From: Pseudomonadota bacterium
GTDB lineage: Bacteria; Pseudomonadota; Gammaproteobacteria; GCA-001735895
NCBI GenBank assembly: GCA_022545625.1
Contig: JACZQS010000020.1
Span: 1 to 13,267, forward strand
Length of the DNA stretch: 13,267 nucleotides
Direction of reading: 5' to 3'
Shown here: positions 1-7,441 of the stretch, piece after piece
Position numbering within the stretch: the first letter of the stretch is position 1
Layout: each line of letters begins with the position of its first letter
Translations under genes and position numbers: made by a program
The notes under the pieces: generated by a model
Told to the model about the DNA's origin: nothing
Databases searched by the model: none
What the model saw: only the letters and a program-made list of their open reading frames with translations

Positions 1-1
1 G

Positions 2-196
2 GGTAAAACAATTGATCTGGATGGACAGCCAGTGGAAATCAGAACCAAAGGTCGTCACGACCCCTGCGTTGGAATTCGCGCCACGCCGATCGCCGAGGCA
101 ATGCTGGCGCTGGTACTAATGGATCATTATTTACGCGATCGGGCGCAAAATGGCGATGTCGAGCGGCGGACTCCTGTTGTACCCGCAAGCGTCTAA
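2..196 (+). CDS. aroC: chorismate synthase, C-terminal 64 residues (5' end outside window)
   Basis: Chorismate synthase converts 5-enolpyruvylshikimate-3-phosphate to chorismate, the last common step of aromatic amino acid synthesis, using reduced FMN as a cytosolic tetramer. Only the 3' end is present. Reading from base 2 gives an open frame to a TAA at 194-196. It contains the family's C-terminal signature KGRHDPCVGIRATPIAEAML, followed by LVLMDHYLRDRAQNGDV, which is nearly the same as the E. coli AroC end. The last dozen residues (ERRTPVVPASV) form the usual variable tail. The gene converges on the stress-protein gene to its right, with 56 bases between the two stops and no clear terminator hairpin. 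The start and upstream partners cannot be seen. Identification rests on the signature and is nearly certain. Confidence 0.96.
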   Translation, partial: GKTIDLDGQPVEIRTKGRHDPCVGIRATPIAEAMLALVLMDHYLRDRAQNGDVERRTPVVPASV

Positions 197-252
197 ATCG
201 TTCGAAAAATTTACTTATTAAAAAGTCCAGTCCGCGATGGTTGGAACCGGCG

Positions 253-759
253 TTATTTTCCAGGAGGGTGAATCAGGAGCACAGGAATACCTGCTTTTTG
301 AGCCAGGGTATCGGCTATATTTCTAAAAAAGAAGCGGGTGACGCCCACCTGGGCACGGGTAGACATGGCCACCAGGCTGATTTTACTTTTGCTGATCACA
401 TTCAATATTGTTTTAATCGGATCTTTGCCGAAACCTACCACAGTTGAGACATGATAGCCCGCTGCCTTGAAGCGGTTGGTAACTGGCATCAGTTCGGCCT
501 CGACGTGGGCTTCAATATTATCTTGCTGTTGGGTAGCATAAATGGGGTGGAGTGTTGGTTTTACAGATACATCGCCCGGTAATGGGACATATCCGGCCCC
601 CAGGTCAGGTTCGCCAAAGCCGGCCCCAGTAGGTGGATTGGTTAAATAAAATAAAATCAGGTCATTCTCTTTTGCAGTAATAAGTTTTTCCACATAAGGC
701 AATATTTTCTGACTAAGCTCAGATTGGTTCAGTAGAATTAAAACTTTATTGTTGGGCAT
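253..759 (-). CDS. universal stress protein (UspA family)
   Basis: This is a single-domain cytosolic universal stress protein of 168 residues, slightly longer than the usual 140-150. The N-terminus KVLILLNQSELSQKILPYVEKL is the beta1-alpha1 start of the fold. The C-terminal strand-loop-helix-strand is at about residues 128-164 (SLVAMSTRAQVGVTRFFFRN, then IADTLAQKAGIPVLLIHP). ATP-binding members carry G-x2-G-x9-G(S/T) here. In this protein the first Gly and the final Gly-Ser are replaced (Arg-Asn at 146-147), so ATP binding is doubtful. A Gly/Pro-rich insertion at about 42-72 accounts for the extra length. The ATG at 759 follows an AGAGAG-type ribosome site. It appears to be a single gene with its own promoter. 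The family is usually induced by growth arrest or stress; the specific role is unknown. Confidence 0.9.
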   Translation of the reverse strand: MPNNKVLILLNQSELSQKILPYVEKLITAKENDLILFYLTNPPTGAGFGEPDLGAGYVPLPGDVSVKPTLHPIYATQQQDNIEAHVEAELMPVTNRFKAAGYHVSTVVGFGKDPIKTILNVISKSKISLVAMSTRAQVGVTRFFFRNIADTLAQKAGIPVLLIHPPGK

Positions 760-799
760 GGCTAAATCTCTCTGGATTTAATATTAACGGATAATCGCT

Positions 800-827
800 A
801 TGTTACTTGCATAACAACTCCAGTCAA
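800..827 (-). promoter_or_regulatory. possible promoter of the universal stress gene, with palindrome
   Basis: On the minus strand TTGACT (822-827) and TAACAT (800-805) are separated by 16 bases. This would start transcription about 34 bases before the stress-protein ATG. The inverted repeat TGTTA-N6-TAACA (801-816) covers the -10 and most of the spacer, where a repressor could act. The -10 matches the consensus at only four of six positions, so this is a candidate only. Confidence 0.35.
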
Positions 828-932
828 ACGATTGTCTTGATGTTTGCCCTGCCGATATTCATCGCACAGATTTTAATTATCATTCGTCACTGAATATACA
901 CAGCCTTGTCCGGGTAGCTTTCTGTCTTTCCC

Positions 933-961
933 GGCAGCCCGGATACCGGGGACAGGCTGCC
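933..961. repeat. GC-rich inverted repeat between darP and the stress gene
   Basis: GGCAGCC (933-939) pairs with GGCTGCC (955-961) around a 15-base middle that itself contains CCGG-ATA-CCGG-type pairing. It lies about 50 bases downstream of the darP stop and could help end or stabilise the darP transcript. There is no run of T residues on either strand, so it is not a standard intrinsic terminator. The rest of the 760-1006 gap shows nothing else recognisable. Confidence 0.35.
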
Positions 962-1006
962 TGGACCCTTCTATCTGGTTCGCCCGCAATCACTTCGCCA
1001 ATAAAC

Positions 1007-1531
1007 CTATAACGTTTGATCGAGGCCCTGCAAAATTTCTCGATATATCAATCGGGCAAAGCGAGTTTTGCGTGCCTCGGTATTTACGCTGCTGTAACTT
1101 CGCCAGAGCTGACGTAAATTTTGACGGTTTGCATTGACCTGTTCCCGCAGGAAATCTTCGATTGCATCGATACCACGGTCAACAATTTGATCGCGCCAGT
1201 ATTCGGCGCTGTGGTGGCGTTGTATCTGGCCATGGCTCGACTGTTCGAGCTGTTCCAGCGCTGCGAAAATCGAGCCGGTGTCGCGGGCGCGCAACAGCTT
1301 GCCTATAAACTGATAATGTCGTTTAAGAGCGCTACGTTTGTTCTGGATTTTATGCGCCAGCGCGATGGCCTCCCTGACAGGCTCGTCGAGTGAAATTTGT
1401 ACCAGCTGCCGATTAGACAGGGCTACCAGGCGCTTACCCAGTTTATGTATCTCCTGACTTTCGTGCTTGAGCCGGGTTTTGCTGACAGGCTCAATATTTT
1501 CAATGCTGAAATTCTTAATTTCGTTTTCCAT
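1007..1531 (-). CDS. darP: dual-action ribosomal maturation protein DarP (YjgA, DUF615)
   Basis: This 174-residue basic, helical protein matches the YjgA/DUF615 family. E. coli DarP binds late 50S ribosome precursors and promotes maturation near the peptidyl transferase centre. Recognisable blocks are SKTRLKHESQEIHKLGKRLV (about 17-36), LDEPVREAIALAHKI (48-62), FIGKLLRARD (75-84), a charged middle, and a C-terminal segment ending RLIYREILQGL, comparable to the E. coli protein. Length is typical. The ATG at 1531 is the only reasonable start and has no clear Shine-Dalgarno sequence. The gene diverges from pmbA, as yjgA does in E. coli, but here only 24 bases separate the two start codons, so their promoters must overlap each other or the coding regions. 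Confidence 0.93.
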   Translation of the reverse strand: MENEIKNFSIENIEPVSKTRLKHESQEIHKLGKRLVALSNRQLVQISLDEPVREAIALAHKIQNKRSALKRHYQFIGKLLRARDTGSIFAALEQLEQSSHGQIQRHHSAEYWRDQIVDRGIDAIEDFLREQVNANRQNLRQLWRSYSSVNTEARKTRFARLIYREILQGLDQTL

Positions 1532-1543
1532 ATGGGGATAAGC

Positions 1544-1549
1544 TAGAAT
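1544..1549 (+). promoter_or_regulatory. probable -10 element for pmbA, suggesting a leaderless transcript
   Basis: TAGAAT matches TATAAT at five of six positions and ends six bases before the pmbA ATG at 1556. That is the usual distance to a transcription start, so the mRNA would begin at or next to the A of the start codon. No purine-rich ribosome site lies at normal spacing upstream. No convincing -35 is seen: TTCGTT and TCGTTT at the right distance are poor. This part of the call is inference. Confidence 0.4.
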
Positions 1550-1555
1550 GCATCC

Positions 1556-2911
1556 ATGAACGACAAAAACAAACCCATGTTAGCATTTCCTGATACCGAT
1601 TCATTTAAAAACATTGTCAGCGAAACGCTAAAAATGGCACAGGACAGGGGCGCCTCCCAGGCTGAGGCTGGTTTATCGGTATCGCAGGGATTATCGGTTG
1701 CGGTACGCATGCGGTCAGTTGAAACGATCGAACACCAACAGGACAATGGCCTCGGTATCAGTGTTTATTTCGGCCGCCATAAGGGCAGTGCCAGTACCTC
1801 CAATCTTGACCCTGAGGCAATCCGAAAGACGGTTGAGGCCGCCTGTAATATCGCCAGGTATACTTCCGAGGATCCCTGTACAGGTCTCGCCGATTCGGAT
1901 TTAATGGCGCATCAGTTTGCCGATCTGGATTTGTATCATCCCTGGGATATTTCCCCGGAAGCTGTGATCGAGATGGCTCTTGAATGTGAAAATGCAGCGC
2001 TCGATTTGGATGACAGAATTGTCAATTCTGAAGGTGCCTCGGTTGATTCGAATTCTGGTGTTTCGGTTTATGGCAATACTCACGGTTTTTTACAGGCCGA
2101 TCACACAACGCGGCACAGTATCAGTTGTGCGGTGGTGGGTGAGTCCAATGGTGGTATGCAACGCGATTACTGGTATGAAATCAGCCGTAATCCCGACCAT
2201 TTAGCCACTGCCAGGGCAGTCGGATTAAAAGCAGCAGAACGTACATTGAAACGACTCGATGCACAGAAGCTCAAGACCCGGCAGGCGCCAATACTATTTG
2301 TGCCGGAAATTGCACGTGGTCTTATCGGCCATTTCACCGCCGCAATCAGCGGTTCGGCTCAATACCGCAAAGCCAGCTTTCTGCTCGATGCGATTGATAC
2401 CAGGGTATTCCCGGAATTTTTGCAATTGGTAGAGTATCCCTTTGAATTACAGGCCCTGGGTTCGGCTAATTTTGATTCGGAAGGTGTCGTGGTTAAGCAG
2501 GCCGACCTGGTTAGCAATGGTGTGATACAAAATTACTTGCTGGACAGCTACGCGGCACGAAAGTTGGGCCTGAAAACTACCGGGCACGCAAGCGGTGTTC
2601 ACAATTTAACCCTGCAAGACACTGGAAAGACTTTTGAAGAATGCATTAAAACCATGCATCAGGGCCTGCTGGTTACTGAATTAATGGGTCATGGTGTGAA
2701 TACGGTAACAGGAGATTACTCGCGTGGGGCCGCTGGTTTCTGGGTCGAGAATGGGGAGATTCAATTTCCGGTAGATGAAATCACTATCGCCGCCAACCTT
2801 AAGGATATGTTCCAGGGAATTGTCGAAATTGGCAATGATCTCGACATGCGTGGAAATATTCGCACGGGTTCAGTTCTGCTTGAAGGTATGACCATCGCCG
2901 GGGCTGTGTAG
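1556..2911 (+). CDS. pmbA: metalloprotease subunit PmbA/TldE (TldD/PmbA family)
   Basis: PmbA (TldE) pairs with TldD to form a cytosolic heterodimeric metalloprotease that degrades unfolded peptides. In E. coli it matures microcin B17 and helps degrade the CcdA antitoxin. The 451 residues match the usual length (about 450). The N-terminal domain contains VAVRMRSVETIEHQQDNGLG, followed by ISVYFGRHKGSAST. The C-terminal half has the family blocks GHASGVHNLTL, TELMGHGVNTVTGDYSRGA and GNDLDMRGNIRTGSVLLEGM. The TldD zinc motif HExxxH is absent: the equivalent stretch reads PEIARGLIGH. This marks it as the non-metal-binding partner. No tldD is in the window, which is normal because the two genes are usually unlinked. 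Divergent from darP; see the -10 entry for its unusual start region. Confidence 0.96.
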   Translation: MNDKNKPMLAFPDTDSFKNIVSETLKMAQDRGASQAEAGLSVSQGLSVAVRMRSVETIEHQQDNGLGISVYFGRHKGSASTSNLDPEAIRKTVEAACNIARYTSEDPCTGLADSDLMAHQFADLDLYHPWDISPEAVIEMALECENAALDLDDRIVNSEGASVDSNSGVSVYGNTHGFLQADHTTRHSISCAVVGESNGGMQRDYWYEISRNPDHLATARAVGLKAAERTLKRLDAQKLKTRQAPILFVPEIARGLIGHFTAAISGSAQYRKASFLLDAIDTRVFPEFLQLVEYPFELQALGSANFDSEGVVVKQADLVSNGVIQNYLLDSYAARKLGLKTTGHASGVHNLTLQDTGKTFEECIKTMHQGLLVTELMGHGVNTVTGDYSRGAAGFWVENGEIQFPVDEITIAANLKDMFQGIVEIGNDLDMRGNIRTGSVLLEGMTIAGAV

Positions 2912-2940
2912 CTCTATTTCAATCCCGCAAGTGCTTACAA

Positions 2941-3645
2941 TTAGCGCCACTCGACCGATTGTAACAACATGACCGTGGTTTTTTTCTCAGGCTTGGTCCT
3001 CTCAATTTTAATCGGTAGTAGTGGTTTTTCCGGATCGTAAAAATATTTGTACTTAGAACTGCTACCCTCGGTAGTTTGCTCGAATACCAGAACCTCGATG
3101 CGTTTCTTGTTGATTTCGAGCGTCGATTTTCCAGTTCTTTTTAGCCGAGATTTTACCAGTTTACCCCGGCGATAATAGTAAAATACTGATTCCTGAAGAT
3201 TTTGATTCAGCATATTTGCAACGAGCAGGTGGATGTTGTGAGCATTGTAGACCTCACCTGGCATGGTTTCAGTATATCGCTTGTTTTTGTATTGAATATC
3301 TATTTGCCGATTATTCCAGTCAAACCGGGCGTTTTCGAATCGGTCGTCGTCCTCGTCGTCCATGAGTAAAATATTGTGGATCCTGTATTGATTTTCGAGG
3401 CCCAACAACGTGGTTTCAGCATATAATTTTTGATTGATGAACAGGGCATAAATGCCTTTTGCCTTGCTGGTTTGCCGCCAGCGCCAGTAACGTCCTGACT
3501 GATCCAGGGATAGTTCTGTACTGGCGATGTTAAGCTTGCCACGGTATAGCGCATAACTTGCCTGGTAAGGTGTTAACCTGATGTCCTCTGCGACCCCTGG
3601 AACCGCCAGGAATATCGTTAGCAATAATATAACCGTTCTGTACAT
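2941..3645 (-). CDS. exported DUF3108 protein of unknown function
   Basis: This is a 234-residue protein with a short signal peptide (MYRTVILLLTIFLAVPGVA, likely cut before ED at about residue 20), so it should be periplasmic or outer-membrane associated. The mature part is rich in beta-strand patterns. It contains the DUF3108 hallmarks: an early YQASYALYRGKLNIASTELS, a middle NIHLLVANMLNQNL, and a late KYKYFYDPEKPLLPIKIER ending in LQSVEW. No function is established for the family. It is the third gene of purM-purN-DUF3108, 57 bases after purN. The same order occurs in Pseudomonas, where the link to purine synthesis is positional rather than metabolic. The gap before it holds a weak hairpin (GTGGAA 3661-3666 with TTCCAC 3674-3679). 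It converges on pmbA with 29 bases between the stops. Confidence 0.88.
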   Translation of the reverse strand: MYRTVILLLTIFLAVPGVAEDIRLTPYQASYALYRGKLNIASTELSLDQSGRYWRWRQTSKAKGIYALFINQKLYAETTLLGLENQYRIHNILLMDDEDDDRFENARFDWNNRQIDIQYKNKRYTETMPGEVYNAHNIHLLVANMLNQNLQESVFYYYRRGKLVKSRLKRTGKSTLEINKKRIEVLVFEQTTEGSSSKYKYFYDPEKPLLPIKIERTKPEKKTTVMLLQSVEWR

Positions 3646-3702
3646 GGACTAGCCTGGTTCGTGGAAAATCTGATTCCACACGGGTTGATGGGAGGCTCCC
3701 TG

Positions 3703-4347
3703 TTACTGGTCAAATTCGATCGGTTCGCGTAAAACCTGCTGCTCGAACTCGATTCCGTGGTTGCCAATTTGCAATTTTTTTTCGCTCAACCATTGTAAAA
3801 CCTTCGGATACATGCGGTGTTCCAGCCGGTGGCCCTTCTGCTCGAGATCGGCCAGTGTATTGCCTTCTTCTATGCTATAGCGACCCAGCATCAGCACCGG
3901 TCCACCATCAAGTTCAGAGGTGACAAGGTGAATACTGACCCCATGTTCGGTTTCCCGATTTTCCATCGCACGTTGATAGGTGTTCAATCCTTTATACTTG
4001 GGTAATAGAGAAGGGTGTATGTTGAGAATTTTATACCTGTAGGTATTAATGAAGGCTGAACCAAGAATTCGCATAAAACCGGCCAGAACGATATAGTCTG
4101 GCTCAAACTCCTGTATGCACCGGTGCAGCGCCTGGTCAAAGGAGTCGCGGGAATCGTACAGCCGATGATCGATTACGCGGGTTACTATTGCGTGATTCTT
4201 CGCTCGGGTGAGTCCATAGGCCTCGGCATTATTGGAAATGACAGCGCTCAAGCTGGCATTAATCTGCCCCGCTTCGATAGTGTCGATAATCGATTGTAGA
4301 TTAGTGCCATTGCCCGAAATCAGGACAATAAAAGACATAGCTGTCAT
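3703..4347 (-). CDS. purN: phosphoribosylglycinamide formyltransferase (GART 1)
   Basis: PurN transfers a formyl group from 10-formyltetrahydrofolate to GAR, the third step of de novo purine synthesis, in the cytosol. The 214-residue product has the phosphate loop SGNGTNLQ (11-18), the AGFMRIL block (89-95), the catalytic core LNIHPSLLPKYKG (108-120) and the folate-site motif SELDGGPV (144-151). Asn109, His111 and Asp147 correspond to E. coli Asn106, His108 and Asp144. The constant offset of three suggests that the real start may be the internal ATG at 4338 (MSFIVLI...), which aligns with the E. coli N-terminus. The listed ATG at 4347 overlaps the purM stop in an ATGA arrangement, which allows translational coupling. 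All catalytic residues are intact. Confidence 0.96.
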   Translation of the reverse strand: MTAMSFIVLISGNGTNLQSIIDTIEAGQINASLSAVISNNAEAYGLTRAKNHAIVTRVIDHRLYDSRDSFDQALHRCIQEFEPDYIVLAGFMRILGSAFINTYRYKILNIHPSLLPKYKGLNTYQRAMENRETEHGVSIHLVTSELDGGPVLMLGRYSIEEGNTLADLEQKGHRLEHRMYPKVLQWLSEKKLQIGNHGIEFEQQVLREPIEFDQ

Positions 4348-5381
4348 GTCAGGGTAACGGGTGGCCTGTTATTTTTTTCGACTATTTCACCCATTTCCCA
4401 GGCTTCTTCGCCGAGTTCACCAAGCAGTTGCAGGCATGGGTCCCGGTTAGCCTGATCCACTACCAGAACCATACCTACGCCACAGTTAAAGGTACGGAAC
4501 ATCTCGTTGCTTGCCACATTACCAGCGGACTGCAACCAGTCGAATACTGCGGGCTGAGACCAGCTCGAGCGGTCGATAGTTGCGCTACAATGGGGTGGAA
4601 GTATTCTTGGCAAGTTCTCCAGTAACCCCCCCCCGGTAATGTGCGCAATGGCCAGCACTGGAATTTCTTTCGTCAGTGCGAGCAAATTTTTGACGTAAAT
4701 TCGTGTGGGCGTCATTAAAGCTTTGGCAAGTGTCTGCCCATCGCAATCCTGGGTCAAATTAGCGCCGGAGTATTCGATTATTTTTCTGATTAACGAAAAT
4801 CCGTTTGAATGTGGGCCCGACGAGGCCAATGCGATCAACTTGTCGCCAGTTTTCACCCGGTCACCCTTGATCACGCGTTCCTTTTCTACGATACCTACAC
4901 AAAATCCAGCCAGGTCGAAATCGCCGGGTGCATAAATGCCCGGCATCTCCGCGGTTTCCCCGCCTATCAGGGCACAGCCAGCCTGTTGGCAGCCCGTGGC
5001 TATACCTCCAATCACCTGTTCGGCCACTTCGAGACTCAGTTTTCCAGTGGCATAGTAGTCGAGAAAAAATAAGGCTTCAGCACCGAGTACCGCTATATCA
5101 TTCGCACACATGGCCACCAGATCGATACCGATGGTATCGAATTTTTCTATCTCTATCGCAAGTTTTAACTTTGTGCCAACACCATCGGTACCGGATACCA
5201 GGAGCGGATTGCGGTAGCGATCGAGCGGTAATTCGAACAACCCACCGAAGCCCCCGATGCTGCCGACACAGCCCTGCCGATGGGTTGCTTTGACAGCAGG
5301 TTTTATGCGCTCGACCAGTTCGTTACCGGCATCTATATCAACCCCCGAGTCTCGATAACTGAGAGATACTTCAGAATTCAT
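4344..5381 (-). CDS. purM: phosphoribosylformylglycinamidine cyclo-ligase (AIR synthetase)
   Basis: PurM closes the imidazole ring, turning FGAM plus ATP into AIR, the fifth step of purine synthesis. The 345 residues match the usual length. Signatures in order are SYRDSGVDIDAGN (8-20), GTDGVGTKLKLA (64-75), GIDLVAMCANDI (85-96), GGETAEMPG (140-148), SSGPHSNGFSL (187-197), HITGGGLLENLPR and the C-terminal NEMFRTFNCGVGM. The ATG at 5381 gives the standard N-terminus but has no strong ribosome site. It is the first gene of purM-purN-DUF3108 and diverges from DUF2066. An oddity is that the conserved Gly-Gly-Gly of ITGGG is written as nine consecutive G residues on the coding strand (C run at 4626-4634), a tract prone to slippage and to sequencing error. 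Confidence 0.97.
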   Translation of the reverse strand: MNSEVSLSYRDSGVDIDAGNELVERIKPAVKATHRQGCVGSIGGFGGLFELPLDRYRNPLLVSGTDGVGTKLKLAIEIEKFDTIGIDLVAMCANDIAVLGAEALFFLDYYATGKLSLEVAEQVIGGIATGCQQAGCALIGGETAEMPGIYAPGDFDLAGFCVGIVEKERVIKGDRVKTGDKLIALASSGPHSNGFSLIRKIIEYSGANLTQDCDGQTLAKALMTPTRIYVKNLLALTKEIPVLAIAHITGGGLLENLPRILPPHCSATIDRSSWSQPAVFDWLQSAGNVASNEMFRTFNCGVGMVLVVDQANRDPCLQLLGELGEEAWEMGEIVEKNNRPPVTLT

Positions 5382-5415
5382 GGTTTGCAGGTTCAGGAAA
5401 TATTACAGGTGTGTT

Positions 5416-5444
5416 ATTTTACACGCCTTGACTATAAATGTCCG
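5416..5444 (-). promoter_or_regulatory. possible purM operon promoter with a small palindrome
   Basis: On the minus strand CGGACA (5439-5444) and TAAAAT (5416-5421) are separated by 17 bases. Transcription would begin near 5409, about 28 bases before the purM ATG. The -10 overlaps an inverted repeat GTGT-N6-ACAC (5411-5424) that could be an operator. It does not resemble the enterobacterial PurR box. The -35 fits at four of six positions. Confidence 0.35.
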
Positions 5445-5640
5445 GGAATTGGCAGAAGCATGGCGTGTTTGGGACAAATCTACAACGGATAACTATGATG
5501 GCCAGGTTCCTGCCGGTTTCATTAAATTTGCATCACTATTCTCCCCCAGTCGGAAGAAATCCAACATTGTCATGCCCCTGGATAGAAAAAGACATTGCAT
5601 CGGCGTTGTTACCTGAAACTGACAGGTTGTTTGAGAAATA

Positions 5641-6741
5641 ATGAAAAATAAATTTGCTTACCTTTTAATTTTCCTGCTAAGCCTGGTTGTTTCCAGACCC
5701 CTGCAGGCGGTGGTTGTCGAGGAACTATTTACTATCGAAATGGCAGTAGCGGATCAAACCACGGCTGTACGCCTGGAAGCGTTTGGCGAGGCATTTAAAC
5801 TGGTAGTGATCAAGGTTAGTGGTTCGGACGATGCACTTAAAAGCCCCTCGTTTAGTCGGCCGATGCAAAGCAGTGCACGTTATGTTAAGCAGTTCACCTA
5901 TATCAATCGCAAGGACGAGAACTCGGAAAGTTTCGATTCGGGGCAACTTTTTTTAAAGATTGATTTCAATCAGCAACTGGTTGAGGGTTTGTTGCGTGAA
6001 AATAATTTTCCTGTCTGGGGCCAGGAACGTCCTGGCAGCTTACTGGTGGTTAGCTACGATGTAAATGAGACCATCCACCTGGTGTCAGGAGATTCCACCC
6101 CGGAAATTATCGAGTTACTCGATGAGGCAGCCGTAAAATTGGGTGTACCGGTATTGTTCCCATTGATGGATCTGGAAGACATTGCGCTGGTTAGCATCGC
6201 CGATATCGTTTCTCGGCAGTATGAAAATATAGATATTCTGGCAGAACGCTACGAACCGGATGCACTAGTAATCGGTCAGATTGTCGGGCGCAGCGGGCAG
6301 GGCTGGCATGGCGATTGGGAGGTACGGTTTGCCGAGCAGGTTTTTAAATGGAAATACAGGGGTTCATCCAGGCAGCAGGTAGTCGATCAGGCAATAAAAC
6401 ATCTTGCACGGGTTCTGGCACTGGAGTACGCGCTGGAAGATCATCGACGGGTCGAACAGGTGTTGTTGATGAGTGTTTCGTCGATGCCAAAATTTAATCA
6501 ACTGATTTCGGTACAACGTTATCTCGAATCCCTGTCGGTGGTTGATTCAATTCGGGTCGCCCTGATATCGGACGATGTGGTAACTTTCAAACTAAAGCTA
6601 CGCAATGATGCAGAAGATCTACAGCGCCTGATCGAGCTTGGCGAAGTACTCGAGCAACTGGATTTACCTTTCGTCAATGCACAGGACGATCGACAGGTTA
6701 TCCTGAATTATTCCTATATCGATCGAGGAACTATCAATTAA
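5641..6741 (+). CDS. exported DUF2066 protein of unknown function
   Basis: This 366-residue protein has an N-terminal signal peptide (hydrophobic segment about residues 6-23, then SRPLQA before VVVEE), so it is predicted to leave the cytoplasm. The mature start LFTIEMAVADQTTAVRLEAF, with a following KVSGSDDALKSPS region, is typical of DUF2066. The remainder has alternating strands and helices, including VPVLFPLMDLEDIALVSIAD, a stretch usual in the family. No enzymatic motif is visible and no role is known. The ATG follows only a weak GAGA ribosome site. It lies directly upstream of hda, whose likely AUU start overlaps the stop of this gene, so the two are probably co-transcribed and coupled. 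The 259 bases between it and purM hold no other gene. Confidence 0.88.
   Translation: MKNKFAYLLIFLLSLVVSRPLQAVVVEELFTIEMAVADQTTAVRLEAFGEAFKLVVIKVSGSDDALKSPSFSRPMQSSARYVKQFTYINRKDENSESFDSGQLFLKIDFNQQLVEGLLRENNFPVWGQERPGSLLVVSYDVNETIHLVSGDSTPEIIELLDEAAVKLGVPVLFPLMDLEDIALVSIADIVSRQYENIDILAERYEPDALVIGQIVGRSGQGWHGDWEVRFAEQVFKWKYRGSSRQQVVDQAIKHLARVLALEYALEDHRRVEQVLLMSVSSMPKFNQLISVQRYLESLSVVDSIRVALISDDVVTFKLKLRNDAEDLQRLIELGEVLEQLDLPFVNAQDDRQVILNYSYIDRGTIN
6725..6729 (+). promoter_or_regulatory. Shine-Dalgarno sequence that fixes the hda start at AUU
   Basis: GAGGA lies inside the last codons of the DUF2066 gene, seven bases before ATT at 6737. No ATG, GTG or TTG occurs in the hda frame between the upstream in-frame TGA (6704-6706) and the TTG at 6818. 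This ribosome site therefore points to AUU as the initiation codon. Confidence 0.6.
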
Positions 6742-7441
6742 AGCCGCCCAAATTGGCCTTCCGCTGTCATTCGACAGACAGTTCAGCTTCGACAATTATT
6801 TTTCTTCGCAGGGTAAATTGATCATCGCTAATTTGAAAGCGCTGATTAGCGCAAAAGGTGAGTCGATGATTGGGTTATGGGGTGCGTCGGATAGTGGCAA
6901 AACCCACCTGATAAACGCATGCGCTCATTTTGCGCGGCAGCAAGGAATGCGCTTCCAGCTTTACGATGGGATGGAATTGGCACAATGCGATGCTGATGAT
7001 TTCGAAGATCTGGCAAATTGCCAGGTGTTGGCTGTGGATAATCTCGATGCGCTCTGTGGAATTCAGAAATGGGAGGAAAGATTTTATCAAATTATCAATA
7101 GTTGCAGTAACGAGGGACTGTATCTGATATTCACCTTGTCACAAAATCCATCACAGCTGGATTGCCGATTAGCTGATTTCCAGTCGAGATTGTCCTGGGG
7201 CCTGTTGTTGCAGTTACAAATGGCCGAGGAAAAGGAAATTGGAGACATAATAAGGCGGCGGGCAGGTATGCTCGGAATCGAATTGTCCAGGGAAGCTATA
7301 GCCTATCTATTGGTACATTACTCCCGGCGGCTGTCGAAGCAGATCGAGATACTGGGTGTTCTTGACAGGGCATCGCTATCCGCACAGAAAAAGATTACCG
7401 TACCTTTGATCAAACAAACCCTGGTCGATTTTCGGTCCTAA
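6737..7441 (+). CDS. hda: DnaA regulatory inactivator Hda, probable AUU start
   Basis: Hda is a AAA+ protein that, bound to the DNA-loaded beta clamp, stimulates ATP hydrolysis by DnaA and so prevents re-initiation of replication. From ATT at 6737 the product has 234 residues, against 233 for E. coli. It begins (M)KAAQIGLPLSFDRQFSFDNY, placing the clamp-binding motif QIGLPL at residues 5-10, as QLSLPL sits at 6-11 in E. coli. Walker A GASDSGKTH is at about 49-57, Walker B reads LAVDNLDAL, and the arginine-finger box is FQSRLSWG. The lid helices end in ILGVLDRASLSAQKKITVPL. Starting at the TTG at 6818 would give 207 residues and lose the clamp motif. The start overlaps the DUF2066 stop (ATTAA). 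E. coli hda is itself reported to use the rare codon CUG. Family identity is near certain; the exact start is inferred. Confidence 0.88.
   Translation: MKAAQIGLPLSFDRQFSFDNYFSSQGKLIIANLKALISAKGESMIGLWGASDSGKTHLINACAHFARQQGMRFQLYDGMELAQCDADDFEDLANCQVLAVDNLDALCGIQKWEERFYQIINSCSNEGLYLIFTLSQNPSQLDCRLADFQSRLSWGLLLQLQMAEEKEIGDIIRRRAGMLGIELSREAIAYLLVHYSRRLSKQIEILGVLDRASLSAQKKITVPLIKQTLVDFRS

Noticed and set aside
4928..5293. 121-residue plus-strand frame inside purM
   Set aside because: It is antisense to purM active-site motifs; composition rich in Ser, Arg, His and Pro is typical of shadow frames.
5411..5424. PurR-type operator before purM
   Set aside because: GTGT-N6-ACAC does not match the PurR consensus, so only a generic small palindrome is noted.
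6818..7441. Hda starting at TTG 6818 (207 residues)
   Set aside because: There is no good ribosome site, and it would remove the conserved N-terminal segment with the clamp-binding motif that is encoded just upstream in the same frame.
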